Below are positions 1 to 8,369 of a stretch of DNA of 64,000 nt, piece by piece. Every line of letters begins with the position of its first letter. The stretch's first letter is position 1. The notes under the pieces were generated by a model. It worked only from the letters and a program-made list of their open reading frames with translations. It was not told where the DNA came from and did not search any database. Location: NCBI GenBank assembly GCA_963728155.1, contig CAVSJF010000007.1:434001-498000 (forward strand), given 5' to 3'. This DNA comes from JACVRW01 sp963728155 (GTDB taxonomy: Bacteria; Actinomycetota; Thermoleophilia; Solirubrobacterales; Thermoleophilaceae). Position numbers and translations under genes: made by a program.

Positions 1-535
1 CACCACGCTCGTCCAGAGCGGGCACCTGGTCTCGGTGAGAGGACGCGCGGGCGGCACCTTCGTGGCCGACGAGCCGCCGCTCGGCGAGGCGGCGGAGGGC
101 GAGGTGCTCACCGAGGATGCCCGCGCGGTGCTCGACTACCGGGTGGCGGTGGAGACCGGCGCAACCGTGCTGGCCGCGGAGCGCGCGCAGGACGAAGACC
201 TCGTGCGCCTGCTCGAGCTGACCGAGCACATGCAGGAGGCCGGTCCGTTCGACGAGTACCGGCGGGCGGACGTCCGCTTTCACATCGGCGTGGCCGAGGC
301 GTCGCACTCGCCCCGGCTGATCACCGCCATGACCGAGGTCCAGGGCCAGATGAGCAACCTGATCCACCGCATCGCCCATCCCCGTGAGGTGCTGGTCAGC
401 TCCAACGAGCAGCACCGGCAGCTGATCTCGCTGCTGCGCCGCCGCGACAGCGCCGGGGCGGTCCGCCTGATGCGCGGACACGTGGAGGGCACCGAGCACA
501 TCCTCGCCGGGCTCCTGCCCGAACGTCCGGACTAA
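1..535 (+). CDS. FadR-type GntR regulator, C-terminal part (5' end outside window)
   Basis: The frame is open from the window edge, so the gene starts upstream and most of the winged helix is missing. The first visible residues (SGHLVSVRGRAGGTFVA) are the wing that ends a GntR HTH. The rest is an all-helical FCD ligand domain with the usual metal-type pattern: DVRFH, then HIGVAEASHS, then a late histidine in MRGHVEGTEH. FCD regulators sense small carboxylates or amino acids and repress nearby catabolic operons. Its TAA overlaps the stop of the convergent ATP-grasp gene by four bases. Ligand and targets cannot be told from here. Confidence 0.85.
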   Translation, partial: TTLVQSGHLVSVRGRAGGTFVADEPPLGEAAEGEVLTEDARAVLDYRVAVETGATVLAAERAQDEDLVRLLELTEHMQEAGPFDEYRRADVRFHIGVAEASHSPRLITAMTEVQGQMSNLIHRIAHPREVLVSSNEQHRQLISLLRRRDSAGAVRLMRGHVEGTEHILAGLLPERPD

Positions 536-1857
536 TCAAGCACCCAGGTGTCCTTCGCTCCGCCGCCCTGGCCGGAGTTCACCACCATCGAGCCCTCGAC
601 CAGGGCCACCCTGCTGATCGCGCCCGGCAGCACGCGCACGCCGGCGTCGCTCAGTACCGCGTAGGGGCGCAGGTCCACGTGGCGCGGTGCGAGCAGGCCG
701 TCGCAGACGGTGGGCGCGACCGACAGGGTCACCTGCTCTTGGGCGATGAAGGCATCCGGGTCGCGGTCAACCGCGGCCAGCGTGTCGCGTCGCACCTTGT
801 CGCCGGCGTAGTCCCAGAGCACCACGTCCTCGCCGCCCATCTCGCCGCGTGGCTTGACGACCCACCCCGAGAGGTCGTCGACCTCGGCGGCCGGAAGCGA
901 GGCGAGCGTTGGCAGCAGCGGCTCCTCGTCCAGGAAGAACCGGACCAGATCGTCGAAATGCGCGTTCACGAGCTTGTCGTCGGACACTCCGGCGCCCGGT
1001 GCGTTGACCACGCCCAGCCGGCCGGCACGACAGGGCTCGACGAGCAGCTCGAGCGGGGTTCCGCTGAAGCGGTCCTCGTCGGTGCGCTGATAGACCACGT
1101 CGACTCCGCGCGCCTGACCGTCGAGCCGGGCCACCAGCCCGCCCCCGCGGACCTCGAGGTCATCGATCGTCACCACGGGGGCGCCGAGTTCGCGCGCGAG
1201 CAGCTCGTGCTCCCACCACGCGGCGGCCGAGGGGCCCTCGCACAGCAGCACGATCCGCGGTTCGTCGACCCCCGCCGGCGCGGCTTCGCGCACCGCTCGC
1301 GCCAGCTCGCCGTAGGACGGGGTGAGATCGGTATCCGGCGGGTCGATCGCGAGCAGCCCGAGGAGGATCTCGCGCGCCACGACCGCATAGGCCATTCCCG
1401 AGGGCATGCGCACCTGGTCCTCGATCACGCGAAAGCGCCCGTCGGGGCAACGGATCACGTCGACCCCGGTGAAGGCGACCCAGCGCGACACGGTCGCTCC
1501 GTGCATCGTGGGCTCGTAGTGGGGCGAGCCCTCGATCGCCGCCCGGGGTACCACCCCGGCGGCCAGCGCGCGGCCTTCGCCGTACACGTCGGCCACGAAG
1601 GCGTCGAGGGTTCGCAGCCGCTGGACCACGCCGGCCTGGAGCTCCGACCACTCCGCGCTCGTGATGACGCGCGGCAGGGGGTCGAGCGCGAAGAGGCCGT
1701 CGGCGGCGGGCCCGAAGCTCACCCCGCGTGAGCGCAGGCGCGCCTTGACCTCGGCGACCAGCTCGGCCGGGTCGCGGAGGTCGCCCAGCAGCTCGGCGTA
1801 CTGCGGGCGCGGCTCTCCGTCGTCGAGGTAGGCCTCGTCGTACGGAGTCTCGTCCAC
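532..1857 (-). CDS. Circularly permuted ATP-grasp protein (DUF404/DUF407 type)
   Basis: A 441-residue protein of the circularly permuted type 2 ATP-grasp family, thought to form amide bonds between a carboxylate and an amine (substrate unknown). The hallmarks are VNAPGAGVSDDKL near residue 290, the nucleotide-binding VVKPRGEMGGEDVV near 335, and the C-terminal NSGQGGGAKDTWVL, almost identical to the family end motif. The GTG start overlaps the TAG of the upstream pseudokinase gene by one base, so the two are co-transcribed and probably translationally coupled. In other actinobacteria this family often sits with an alpha-E (DUF403) protein and a transglutaminase; neither is here. Family assignment is firm, function is not. 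Confidence 0.85.
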   Translation of the reverse strand: MDETPYDEAYLDDGEPRPQYAELLGDLRDPAELVAEVKARLRSRGVSFGPAADGLFALDPLPRVITSAEWSELQAGVVQRLRTLDAFVADVYGEGRALAAGVVPRAAIEGSPHYEPTMHGATVSRWVAFTGVDVIRCPDGRFRVIEDQVRMPSGMAYAVVAREILLGLLAIDPPDTDLTPSYGELARAVREAAPAGVDEPRIVLLCEGPSAAAWWEHELLARELGAPVVTIDDLEVRGGGLVARLDGQARGVDVVYQRTDEDRFSGTPLELLVEPCRAGRLGVVNAPGAGVSDDKLVNAHFDDLVRFFLDEEPLLPTLASLPAAEVDDLSGWVVKPRGEMGGEDVVLWDYAGDKVRRDTLAAVDRDPDAFIAQEQVTLSVAPTVCDGLLAPRHVDLRPYAVLSDAGVRVLPGAISRVALVEGSMVVNSGQGGGAKDTWVLD

Positions 1858-3698
1858 TACTGGTCGGCGAGCGCCGCGCGCAGAGTCGCCTCGCTGCGGC
1901 GTACCCGCGCGCGGGCGGCGTTGAAGCGCTGCGTGCTCTCGCCGTTGGCGGCCAGGGCCAGAGCGCGATAGGCGCCGGCCGTCCGGCGGGCGGCGGCGGC
2001 CACCGCCTCACCGCCCGGGAGGGCTTCGAAGCGGGTGGCGGCGCGGTCGTGCACTCGTTGGAGGGCCTCGGCACCGGCGCGCTGGCCGGCGGGAAGCTCC
2101 GCGGCCGCGAGACGTTTGCGGGCCGCCGCGCGCTCGGTACCCAGCCGGGCGATCTCGGCCTGCACCTCCTGCTGCTGCTCGATCACATCGGCCACGGGCA
2201 GTCCGGTGGCCGAGCGCAGCCGCAGCGTCGAGGCCACGCGCTCGCAGTCGGCCAGCGTGCCCGGCTCAGCCTGAAGGGATGCACGGCAGGTGGCCACCAG
2301 CTTGCCAGTCTCGGTGGGTACCACGTAACGCACCGCCTCCAGGGCTCCGGCGGCGTCGGCTCCCGGCTCCCGCCAGGCCTCGAGACGGCCGAGGCGCACG
2401 GGATTGCCCTGTTCCTCGCGCTCGACCGGGGCGTCCACCAGTTCGAGCACCAGGCCCGAGCCGGGGTCGGCCTCCGGATGGGCCTCGAGAGCGCCGGCCG
2501 CGGGCACCGTGCCCTTCCAGTTTCCGGGAAGGCGTAGCTGCAGGCCGCTCCCCGCGAAGTCGCGTGGTGGCGGCGGCTCGTCCGGTCCCGGGGCCAGCAG
2601 CATCCCGGCCAGCGCGCCGAGGATCAGGACGCCCGCACCGATGGCCAGGAGCAGGCCGGCCGGGGTTACGCGCGGCGCGGTCCGGGGCTTCTTTCTCGCG
2701 CGCGCCGTTGCGGGACGGCCGTTGCCCTTCCCGGCGCGTGCAGGTTTGGCCTGGGGGCGCGGCGCGGCTTTAGCGTCGGCCGGCGGCGGCGCCCCCACCG
2801 CCTCGGCGTTGTTGCGCCGCAGCGGCACCGCCTGAGGACTGCGCTTCTTCGGCTTGGTCTCCGACGCCGGCGCCGGCGTCGCTTCGCGCGGGCGCTGCTC
2901 GGTCTCCGAGGCGGGCATGACCCCGCCCTGCAGGAGGATGTTGGCCAGGTTGCGAGTCTCCGCGACGGTGCGGTAGCGCAGCTTCGGATCGCGAGCCAGC
3001 GCGGTGTCGAGCACAACCTCGAGCGCCTCGGGCAGGTCCGGGCGCAGCGCTCGCATCGACGAGCCCTCATTCGGCGTCGCGCCGGTGAGCAGCGTGTACA
3101 GGAAGGCCCCGAACGAGTAGACCGCCGAACGCTCGGATGCGCTCTCGCCGTCCAGCACCTCCGGCGCCACCCACGGGGCGTCGCGGTCGCCCAGCTTCGT
3201 GGGATTGCCGAGAGCCTCGCGTGTGATTCCGAGATCGGCCAGCACGGCTCCGCGTTGTGGGTCCATGAACACCGAGTCCGGAGTGAGCTCGGTGGGATAG
3301 ATGCCCGCTTCGGCGGCCTGGTCGAGGCCTCTGCCGACACCGTGGAGCACCTGCGCGCACTCGGTGCCGGAGATGGTGCCGAGCTTGTCCTGGGCGGAGA
3401 GCGGTCTGCTCTCGCCTACGTCGTAGGCCACGTAGTAGCAGTCATCGGTGCGGCCGCTCGCCATCAGTGCGCACAGGCGGTCGCCCGTGCCCGCCGCGCG
3501 GTGGGATGCCGCCTTCGAGTAACGAGTCCAGGCCGCCTCGGAGCCCGCCGGGGCCACCACGGTCAGGCAGACCCGGCGGTCGTCCAGGCGCACCACCACG
3601 TGCCTCACGATCTCGCTGACCTCGATGCCCTGGAGCACCCGGACGATCCAATCCTCGGTCAGCTCCGGCTTGGTGTACGACGTGTCCGCCCGCGCCAC
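1857..3698 (-). CDS. Membrane-anchored Ser/Thr protein kinase-like protein, probable pseudokinase
   Basis: 613 residues. Residues about 15-260 follow a protein-kinase fold: the C-lobe shows an APE-like VAPEV (178-182), the helix after it (SAVYSFGAFLYTLLTG) and the distal R of the DPKLRYRT segment. The catalytic residues are gone: the HRDLKPxN loop reads PTELTPDS (135-142), DFG reads DLG (155-157), and no VAIK lysine is visible. A basic Ala/Pro linker leads to one membrane helix (about 345-369), then an outer domain of about 150 residues and a terminal coiled-coil-like Ala/Arg-rich stretch. A GTG start with AGAGAG just before it follows the upstream stop by five bases. Likely a scaffold or ligand sensor rather than an active kinase. 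Confidence 0.75.
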   Translation of the reverse strand: MARADTSYTKPELTEDWIVRVLQGIEVSEIVRHVVVRLDDRRVCLTVVAPAGSEAAWTRYSKAASHRAAGTGDRLCALMASGRTDDCYYVAYDVGESRPLSAQDKLGTISGTECAQVLHGVGRGLDQAAEAGIYPTELTPDSVFMDPQRGAVLADLGITREALGNPTKLGDRDAPWVAPEVLDGESASERSAVYSFGAFLYTLLTGATPNEGSSMRALRPDLPEALEVVLDTALARDPKLRYRTVAETRNLANILLQGGVMPASETEQRPREATPAPASETKPKKRSPQAVPLRRNNAEAVGAPPPADAKAAPRPQAKPARAGKGNGRPATARARKKPRTAPRVTPAGLLLAIGAGVLILGALAGMLLAPGPDEPPPPRDFAGSGLQLRLPGNWKGTVPAAGALEAHPEADPGSGLVLELVDAPVEREEQGNPVRLGRLEAWREPGADAAGALEAVRYVVPTETGKLVATCRASLQAEPGTLADCERVASTLRLRSATGLPVADVIEQQQEVQAEIARLGTERAAARKRLAAAELPAGQRAGAEALQRVHDRAATRFEALPGGEAVAAAARRTAGAYRALALAANGESTQRFNAARARVRRSEATLRAALADQ

Positions 3699-3703
3699 CT
3701 CTC

Positions 3704-4102
3704 TCAGCCCTCGTCGTCGAACTCGACGGGAGGGGGCGTGGGCTGGGGCGCCGGGGGCGCCACCGGCGTGGGTGCGGGTTCCGGCACCACGGGGTCGGGA
3801 ACGACCGGCTCCTCGGTGAAGGTCTCCGGCGGTGGATCCGGCTTCCGCGGAGGCGGCTTGGGATTGCGAGCCATTCTCGGCAGTGCCGGGGTCTCGCCCA
3901 GGCCCGAGGCCGCGGGGTCCGCGGAGGCCGTGGCGCCGCCGTCCGCGTCGGGAACGGCGATGGGAACCGCGGCCGAGCCGACCGGCCTGACCGGCTCCTG
4001 CTCGCCGCCGGAGGAGCTCGCCGCGTAGCCGACCCCGAGGGCCAGCACGAACAGGGCGGCCAGAAGCGCCACTGCGAAAGGTCTACTGATGGAGGGGTTC
4101 AA
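3704..4102 (-). CDS. Short single-pass or secreted protein with proline-rich tail
   Basis: About 132 residues from a TTG start at 4102. A longer frame runs back to 4345, but that part lies inside the dehydrogenase gene and is not credible. After NPSISRP comes one hydrophobic segment (about residues 8-27: FAVALLAALFVLALGVGYAA), then a low-complexity tail rich in Pro, Glu and Val ending PPPVEFDDEG. I recognise no domain. It precedes the pseudokinase gene by five bases and probably shares its transcript, suggesting an envelope role beside that membrane protein. The start is uncertain: no good ribosome-binding site is visible. Confidence 0.5.
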   Translation of the reverse strand: MNPSISRPFAVALLAALFVLALGVGYAASSSGGEQEPVRPVGSAAVPIAVPDADGGATASADPAASGLGETPALPRMARNPKPPPRKPDPPPETFTEEPVVPDPVVPEPAPTPVAPPAPQPTPPPVEFDDEG

Positions 4103-4178
4103 GGCCTGGTTGGATTGAGCAACGACGGCGGCGGGCGTCCCCGTCCCCGGACATAAACCGCCACTCTGTGCCGTCAGT

Positions 4179-6632
4179 CTAGCTTCGCAGCCGTTCGCCG
4201 TGGGGGTCGAAGAGGGGCTCTTCGACGATCTCTCCCGCCACCCAGCGGTCGAAGATCTCCACCGCGACCTCGGTCTTCGCCTCGGCTCGGTCGGGGGGGA
4301 GGTAGGCGTAGGCGATGGAACGGTCGACGCTGTAGCCGTACCCACCGCTCGTCACGCGCCCCACGATCTCGCCTTCGATGCGCACCGGCTCGTTGCCGAG
4401 CGCGACCGAGCGGGGGTCCTCGAGGGTCAGGCAGCACAGCCGCGGCCCGGGCTCGCCGGCCTCCATCAGCGCCTCGCGCCCCACGAAGCCACCGTCCTTG
4501 TCGAGCTTCACGCAGAAGCCGAGGCCGGCCTGGTTGGGCGTCTCGTCGGGTGTGATGTCCGCTCCCCATACCCGGTAGCCCTTCTCGAGGCGAAGGGAAT
4601 CGATCGCGCGGTAGCCGCCGGCCACGAGGTCGTGCGGCTCACCGGCCTCCCACAGTGTCCGCCATAGGTTGAGCCCGTATTCGGCCGGGCAGTAGAGCTC
4701 CCAGCCGAGCTCGCCCACGAAGGTCACCCGCAGCGCCCGCACGGGTACGCCGCCCACGGTGATCTCGCGCAGGGTCAGGAAGGGGAAATCGTCGTTCGAC
4801 AGCGATTGCGGGGTCAGCGGCGCCAGGATGTCTCGCGCGCGTGGACCCCAGATCCCGAAGCAGGCCCAGGCCGACGTCACGTCGTTCACGTGCACCGAGC
4901 CGTCGCCGGGCAGGTGGCGGCGGATCCACTCGCGGTCGTGGTTTCCGAAGGCCGTGCCGGTGACGATCGAAAAGCGGTCCTCCGCCAAGCGCGCCACCGT
5001 GAAGTCGCATTCGATGCCTCCCCGCGAGTTCAGCATCTGGGTGTACGTGATGCGGCCCACCTCGCGGGCCACCTGGTTGTCGCACAGACGCTCCAGGAGG
5101 GTCGCCGCACCCGGTCCCGCGATCTCCATCTTGGAGAACGAGGACTCGTCGAAGATGGCCGCGCTCTCGCGACATGCCAGGTGCTCGGCCCCCACGGCCG
5201 GCGACCAGTGCCGACCCGCCCAGCCGCGCGGGCGCAGCGACTCGTCGCCGTCTCGCGCGTTGCGCTCGTACCAGTTCACGCGCTCCCAGCCCGACTTCTC
5301 GCCGAAGCTCGCGTCGTGCTCGCTGTGCCAGGCGTTGGCCGGCGACACCCGCAGCGGCCGCCCCGCCTGGCGCTCGTGGTGGGGGTAGCGGATGTCGTAG
5401 TAGGTCTCGTAGGTCTCGCGGATCCGCTTGACGGTGTAGGACGGCGAGCGGTACTGCGCGCCGAAGCGGCGGATGTCCATGTGCCACAGGTCGAGCGAGG
5501 GCTCGCCCTGGGCGATCCATTCCGCCATCGCCTTGCCGATCCCGCCCGCGCCCGCCAGTCCGTGCGCGCAGAAGCCGGCGGCCACGAAGAGCCCGCCGAT
5601 CTCGGTCTCCCCGAGGCAGAACTCGTTGTCCGGCGTGAAGCCCTCGGGGCCGTTGATCATGCGCGTGACCCTCACGTCCTCCATCTGCGGCACGCGCCTG
5701 CGGGAGTTGACCACGATCTCCTCGAAGCGATCCCAGTCGTCCTCGAGCAGGCGGCCGTTGAAGTCAGGGGGTATGCGCTCGAAGCCGTCGTCGCCGTCGG
5801 GCAGGAATGCCGGCGCGCAGTGGCGCTCGTAGCCGCCCATCACGAGGCCGCCGGCGTCCTCGCGGAAGTAGATGAGCAGGTCCGGGTCGCGCAACGTGGG
5901 CAGTGGATGGGCCGGATCGCGCTCGCGAAAGGGCTGGGTGACGATGTACTCGTGTGACATCGGCTGTACGGGGATGCGCACGCCGGCCAAGCGGCCGAGC
6001 TCGGCGGCGAACATGCCCCCGGCGATGACCACGTTCTCGGTCTCGATGTCGCCGCGCTCGGTGCGCACGCACGTGACCCGTCCGGCCTCGCTGTCGATAC
6101 CGGTCACGCGAGTGCTGGTGAAGACCCGCCCGCCGCCCTCGCGCGCGCCCTCGGCCAGCGCGAAGGTCAGCTGCGAGGGGTCGAGGTAGCCGTCGGTGGG
6201 GAGCAGGGCGGCCCCCAGGACGCCGTCGGTCGACATCAGCGGAAACAGGTCCCGCGCCTCATCGGCCGAAATCAGCTCCAGCGGCAGCCCGAAGGTCTTG
6301 GCCCAGCCGGCCTGGCGGCGCAGCTCCTCCATGCGCTCCTCGCTGGAGGCGAGGCGGATCCCGCCGCACTCGACCCAGCCGCAGTCCTCGCCGAGCTTTC
6401 GGTAGAGCTCGACCGAGTACATCATCATCTTCGTCAGGGACACCGAGCCGCGCAGCTGGCCGACCAGCCCGGCGGAATGGAACGTCGACCCCGACGTCAG
6501 CTGGTTGCGATCGACCAGCACGACGTCCTCCCAGCCCAGCTCGGCCAGGTGATAGGCGATCGACGTGCCTCCGACGCCGCCCCCGATGATGACGCAGCGT
6601 GCGGAGCCCGGGAGCTCACGCAGCGCGGCCAC
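4179..6632 (-). CDS. Dimethylglycine/sarcosine dehydrogenase-type FAD enzyme with GcvT-like domain
   Basis: An 817-residue flavoprotein that should oxidatively demethylate dimethylglycine, sarcosine or a related N-methyl amine, passing the methyl carbon to tetrahydrofolate. Residues 12-35 are the FAD Rossmann motif (VIIGGGVGGTSIAYHLAELG). TSGSTFHSAGLVGQLR around 47-62 holds the histidine that binds FAD covalently in dimethylglycine dehydrogenases. A short FAO-type middle follows, then an aminomethyltransferase (GcvT) domain from about 430, with the C-terminal GcvT barrel at the end. Length matches the family (about 815). GTG start with GAGGAGG directly upstream; it overlaps the upstream kinase-like gene by 17 bases. 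The operon suggests a choline/betaine breakdown branch. Confidence 0.85.
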   Translation of the reverse strand: MAALRELPGSARCVIIGGGVGGTSIAYHLAELGWEDVVLVDRNQLTSGSTFHSAGLVGQLRGSVSLTKMMMYSVELYRKLGEDCGWVECGGIRLASSEERMEELRRQAGWAKTFGLPLELISADEARDLFPLMSTDGVLGAALLPTDGYLDPSQLTFALAEGAREGGGRVFTSTRVTGIDSEAGRVTCVRTERGDIETENVVIAGGMFAAELGRLAGVRIPVQPMSHEYIVTQPFRERDPAHPLPTLRDPDLLIYFREDAGGLVMGGYERHCAPAFLPDGDDGFERIPPDFNGRLLEDDWDRFEEIVVNSRRRVPQMEDVRVTRMINGPEGFTPDNEFCLGETEIGGLFVAAGFCAHGLAGAGGIGKAMAEWIAQGEPSLDLWHMDIRRFGAQYRSPSYTVKRIRETYETYYDIRYPHHERQAGRPLRVSPANAWHSEHDASFGEKSGWERVNWYERNARDGDESLRPRGWAGRHWSPAVGAEHLACRESAAIFDESSFSKMEIAGPGAATLLERLCDNQVAREVGRITYTQMLNSRGGIECDFTVARLAEDRFSIVTGTAFGNHDREWIRRHLPGDGSVHVNDVTSAWACFGIWGPRARDILAPLTPQSLSNDDFPFLTLREITVGGVPVRALRVTFVGELGWELYCPAEYGLNLWRTLWEAGEPHDLVAGGYRAIDSLRLEKGYRVWGADITPDETPNQAGLGFCVKLDKDGGFVGREALMEAGEPGPRLCCLTLEDPRSVALGNEPVRIEGEIVGRVTSGGYGYSVDRSIAYAYLPPDRAEAKTEVAVEIFDRWVAGEIVEEPLFDPHGERLRS

Positions 6633-7554
6633 GAACCTCCTCGAGCAGTGAACCGAAGCGCGCGTCGCTGCTGGTCGCGCTCATGCGCTCGAAGTGCTTG
6701 GACGCGTAGGCATCGAAGTCGAAGTCGAGCTCGGACAGGGTGCCCTGGGCCACGCCCCACATCGCCTCGCGGAAGTCCGACATGAAGCGAAACAGCTTGA
6801 GCGAGGCCCGGCGCCGTGGCGTCGCCGGCTCGCCGAAGTAGGCCTCGAGCAGCCGCTCCTCGTCGTCGTCCTCGTACTCGTTGTTCACGGCGAGGTTCCC
6901 GAGGTCGAAGAAGCGGTCGCCCATCCCCGCGTACTCCCAGTCGACGATCACGATGCGCTCCTCGCCACGCAGGAAGTTGGCCGGCAGCAGGTCGTTGTGG
7001 CAGGACACCGGCGCGTGGTCGGGATCGTCGCCCACCGCCTTCACCACCTTGCCGGCGTTGTCGAGCGCCTCGTCGAAGGCGGGCGGCGGCTCGCTGCCGC
7101 GGCTCCTCGACACCTCGGCGTAGTCATGGGCGATGTCGAGCACCTGGAACTCGGTGGGCAGCTCCAGCCCGCAATCGTGAAACTCGCGCAGCGCGCCTGC
7201 CACCTGCTCGACCGCGTCCGGCTCGCGCAGCTCCTCGGGCTTCATCTCGTGACCCTCGACGAAGCAGGTGACCAGACACGGCGGTTCGACGAGTGTGGCG
7301 GCGACCTTGGGCGCCAGGCCGAGCTCGGCGGCGCGCCGGTTGGCGGCGCTCTCGGCCTCGCGGTCGATGCCGAGGAGGTTCGTGTCCTTGCCGGGCATGC
7401 GCACGACGTACTCGGTGCCGCCGAAGTTGACCCTGAAGTTGCGGTTGGTGATGCCGCCGTCGAGGGGCTCGACGGAGCCCTCGCGGGGGCCGAGCAGGGC
7501 CGAGACCCGCGCGATCACCTCGGTCAGCTCACGGGTCGATTTCTGCTCGTTCAC
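6616..7554 (-). CDS. Choline/ethanolamine kinase-like phosphotransferase (APH fold)
   Basis: 312 residues with an aminoglycoside-phosphotransferase/choline-kinase fold. GGITNRNFRV (about 34-43) is the ATP-binding loop, HNDLLPANFL (about 190-199) the catalytic loop with its Asp and Asn, and IVDWEYAGMGDRFFDLGNL the Mg-binding Asp region, all typical of the choline kinase/LicA subgroup. It would phosphorylate choline, ethanolamine or a similar amino alcohol. GTG start three bases after the upstream GntR stop, and a 17-base overlap with the downstream dehydrogenase, so the three form one operon. The pairing with dimethylglycine dehydrogenase supports a choline-type substrate, by inference. Confidence 0.75.
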   Translation of the reverse strand: MNEQKSTRELTEVIARVSALLGPREGSVEPLDGGITNRNFRVNFGGTEYVVRMPGKDTNLLGIDREAESAANRRAAELGLAPKVAATLVEPPCLVTCFVEGHEMKPEELREPDAVEQVAGALREFHDCGLELPTEFQVLDIAHDYAEVSRSRGSEPPPAFDEALDNAGKVVKAVGDDPDHAPVSCHNDLLPANFLRGEERIVIVDWEYAGMGDRFFDLGNLAVNNEYEDDDEERLLEAYFGEPATPRRRASLKLFRFMSDFREAMWGVAQGTLSELDFDFDAYASKHFERMSATSSDARFGSLLEEVRGRAA

Positions 7555-7557
7555 CGG

Positions 7558-8265
7558 CTATACCCCCGAGAGTGCCCTGGCCGACACTTCGATCGTGAAG
7601 TGCACGCGGTCGCCGCGCCAGCGATCGCGAGCGAATTCCACGACGATGCCGCCGGCCGCCGAGGCGGTTCGCTCCACCAGCATCAGCGGCGCGCGCTCGG
7701 CGATGTCCAGCGCCCGCGCCTCGTGGCGGCGCGCGGCGACGGGCTCGAGGCGCTCAACGGCGTGAACGGGCTCGAGGCCGTATTCATCGCGCATGAGCGT
7801 GTAGAGCGAGCCGCTCAGATCATGCGACGCGAATCCCGGGAAGCGGTCGGTGGGAATCCAGGAGTCCTCGAGCGCGAGCGGCACGCCGCCGCCAAGCCGC
7901 ACGCGCTCGACGCGCACGACGAGAGCCCCCTCGTCGAGGCCGAGCGCGCGGGCCACCGCCGCCGGGGCCAGGCACTGGTCGATCGATGTGACGCGCGCGC
8001 CAGGTTCGAGGCCCTGTCGAGCGACAACCTCGCTGAAGCCGGCCACGCGCATGAGGTCGTGCTCGATCTTCGCCCGGCGCACGAACGTCCCGCGCCCGAC
8101 GCCCCGTTCCAGCAGGCCGCGCGCCTCCAGCGAGGCCAGGGCCTGGCGGACAGTCGTACGTGACACGCCGAAGCCCTCGGCGAGCTCCCGCTCGGAGGGA
8201 AGGCGCTCGCCCAGACCGATGGCCGACGACTCGATCCGCTCGGTCAGCCGCTCCTCGATCATCAC
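7558..8265 (-). CDS. GntR/HutC-type regulator with UTRA ligand domain
   Basis: 235 residues. N-terminal winged helix: LPSERELAEGFGVSRTTVRQ then ALASLEARGLLERGVGRGTFV, a textbook GntR pattern. Residues about 75-235 are a UTRA ligand domain (RVERVRLGGGVPLALEDSWIP; SLYTLMRDEYGLEP), the HutC/FarR/DasR subfamily that binds sugars phosphates, amino acids or phosphonates. GTG and ATG are adjacent (8265/8262); AGGAAGGAG lies rather far upstream, so a slightly different start is possible. It heads the operon with the kinase-like and dehydrogenase genes and is divergent from the antiporter; the palindrome at 8295-8310 is its probable operator. Confidence 0.85.
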   Translation of the reverse strand: MMIEERLTERIESSAIGLGERLPSERELAEGFGVSRTTVRQALASLEARGLLERGVGRGTFVRRAKIEHDLMRVAGFSEVVARQGLEPGARVTSIDQCLAPAAVARALGLDEGALVVRVERVRLGGGVPLALEDSWIPTDRFPGFASHDLSGSLYTLMRDEYGLEPVHAVERLEPVAARRHEARALDIAERAPLMLVERTASAAGGIVVEFARDRWRGDRVHFTIEVSARALSGV

Positions 8266-8294
8266 CCAGGCCGGGCGCTCCGGCTCCTTCCTGA

Positions 8295-8310
8295 ATTGGT
8301 CTAGTCCAAT
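8295..8310. promoter_or_regulatory. DasR/NagR-like operator for the adjacent GntR regulator
   Basis: ATTGGTCTAGTCCAAT lies in the 104-base gap between the divergent regulator and antiporter genes. It is an inverted repeat (ATTGG...CCAAT around CTAG) with two mismatched positions, and differs at one base from the TGGTCTAGACCA core known for HutC-subfamily regulators such as DasR and NagR. Position and likeness suggest autoregulation of the GntR operon and possibly control of the antiporter. The site is seen; the binding is inferred. Confidence 0.6.
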
Positions 8311-8369
8311 GCCGCGGACCCTATGTCGTGCGCCGCGGACCTGTCAACTTTGCGAGGCTCGGTGGGAGC

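Noticed and set aside
679..1731. 350-residue plus-strand open frame opposite the ATP-grasp gene
   Set aside because: Composition is that of a high-GC shadow, with no domain, and the opposite strand has exact family motifs.
4103..4345. Long start of the proline-rich protein
   Set aside because: Would overlap the 3' end of the dehydrogenase gene by about 170 bases with no signal-like start; the TTG at 4102 puts the membrane helix near the N-terminus.
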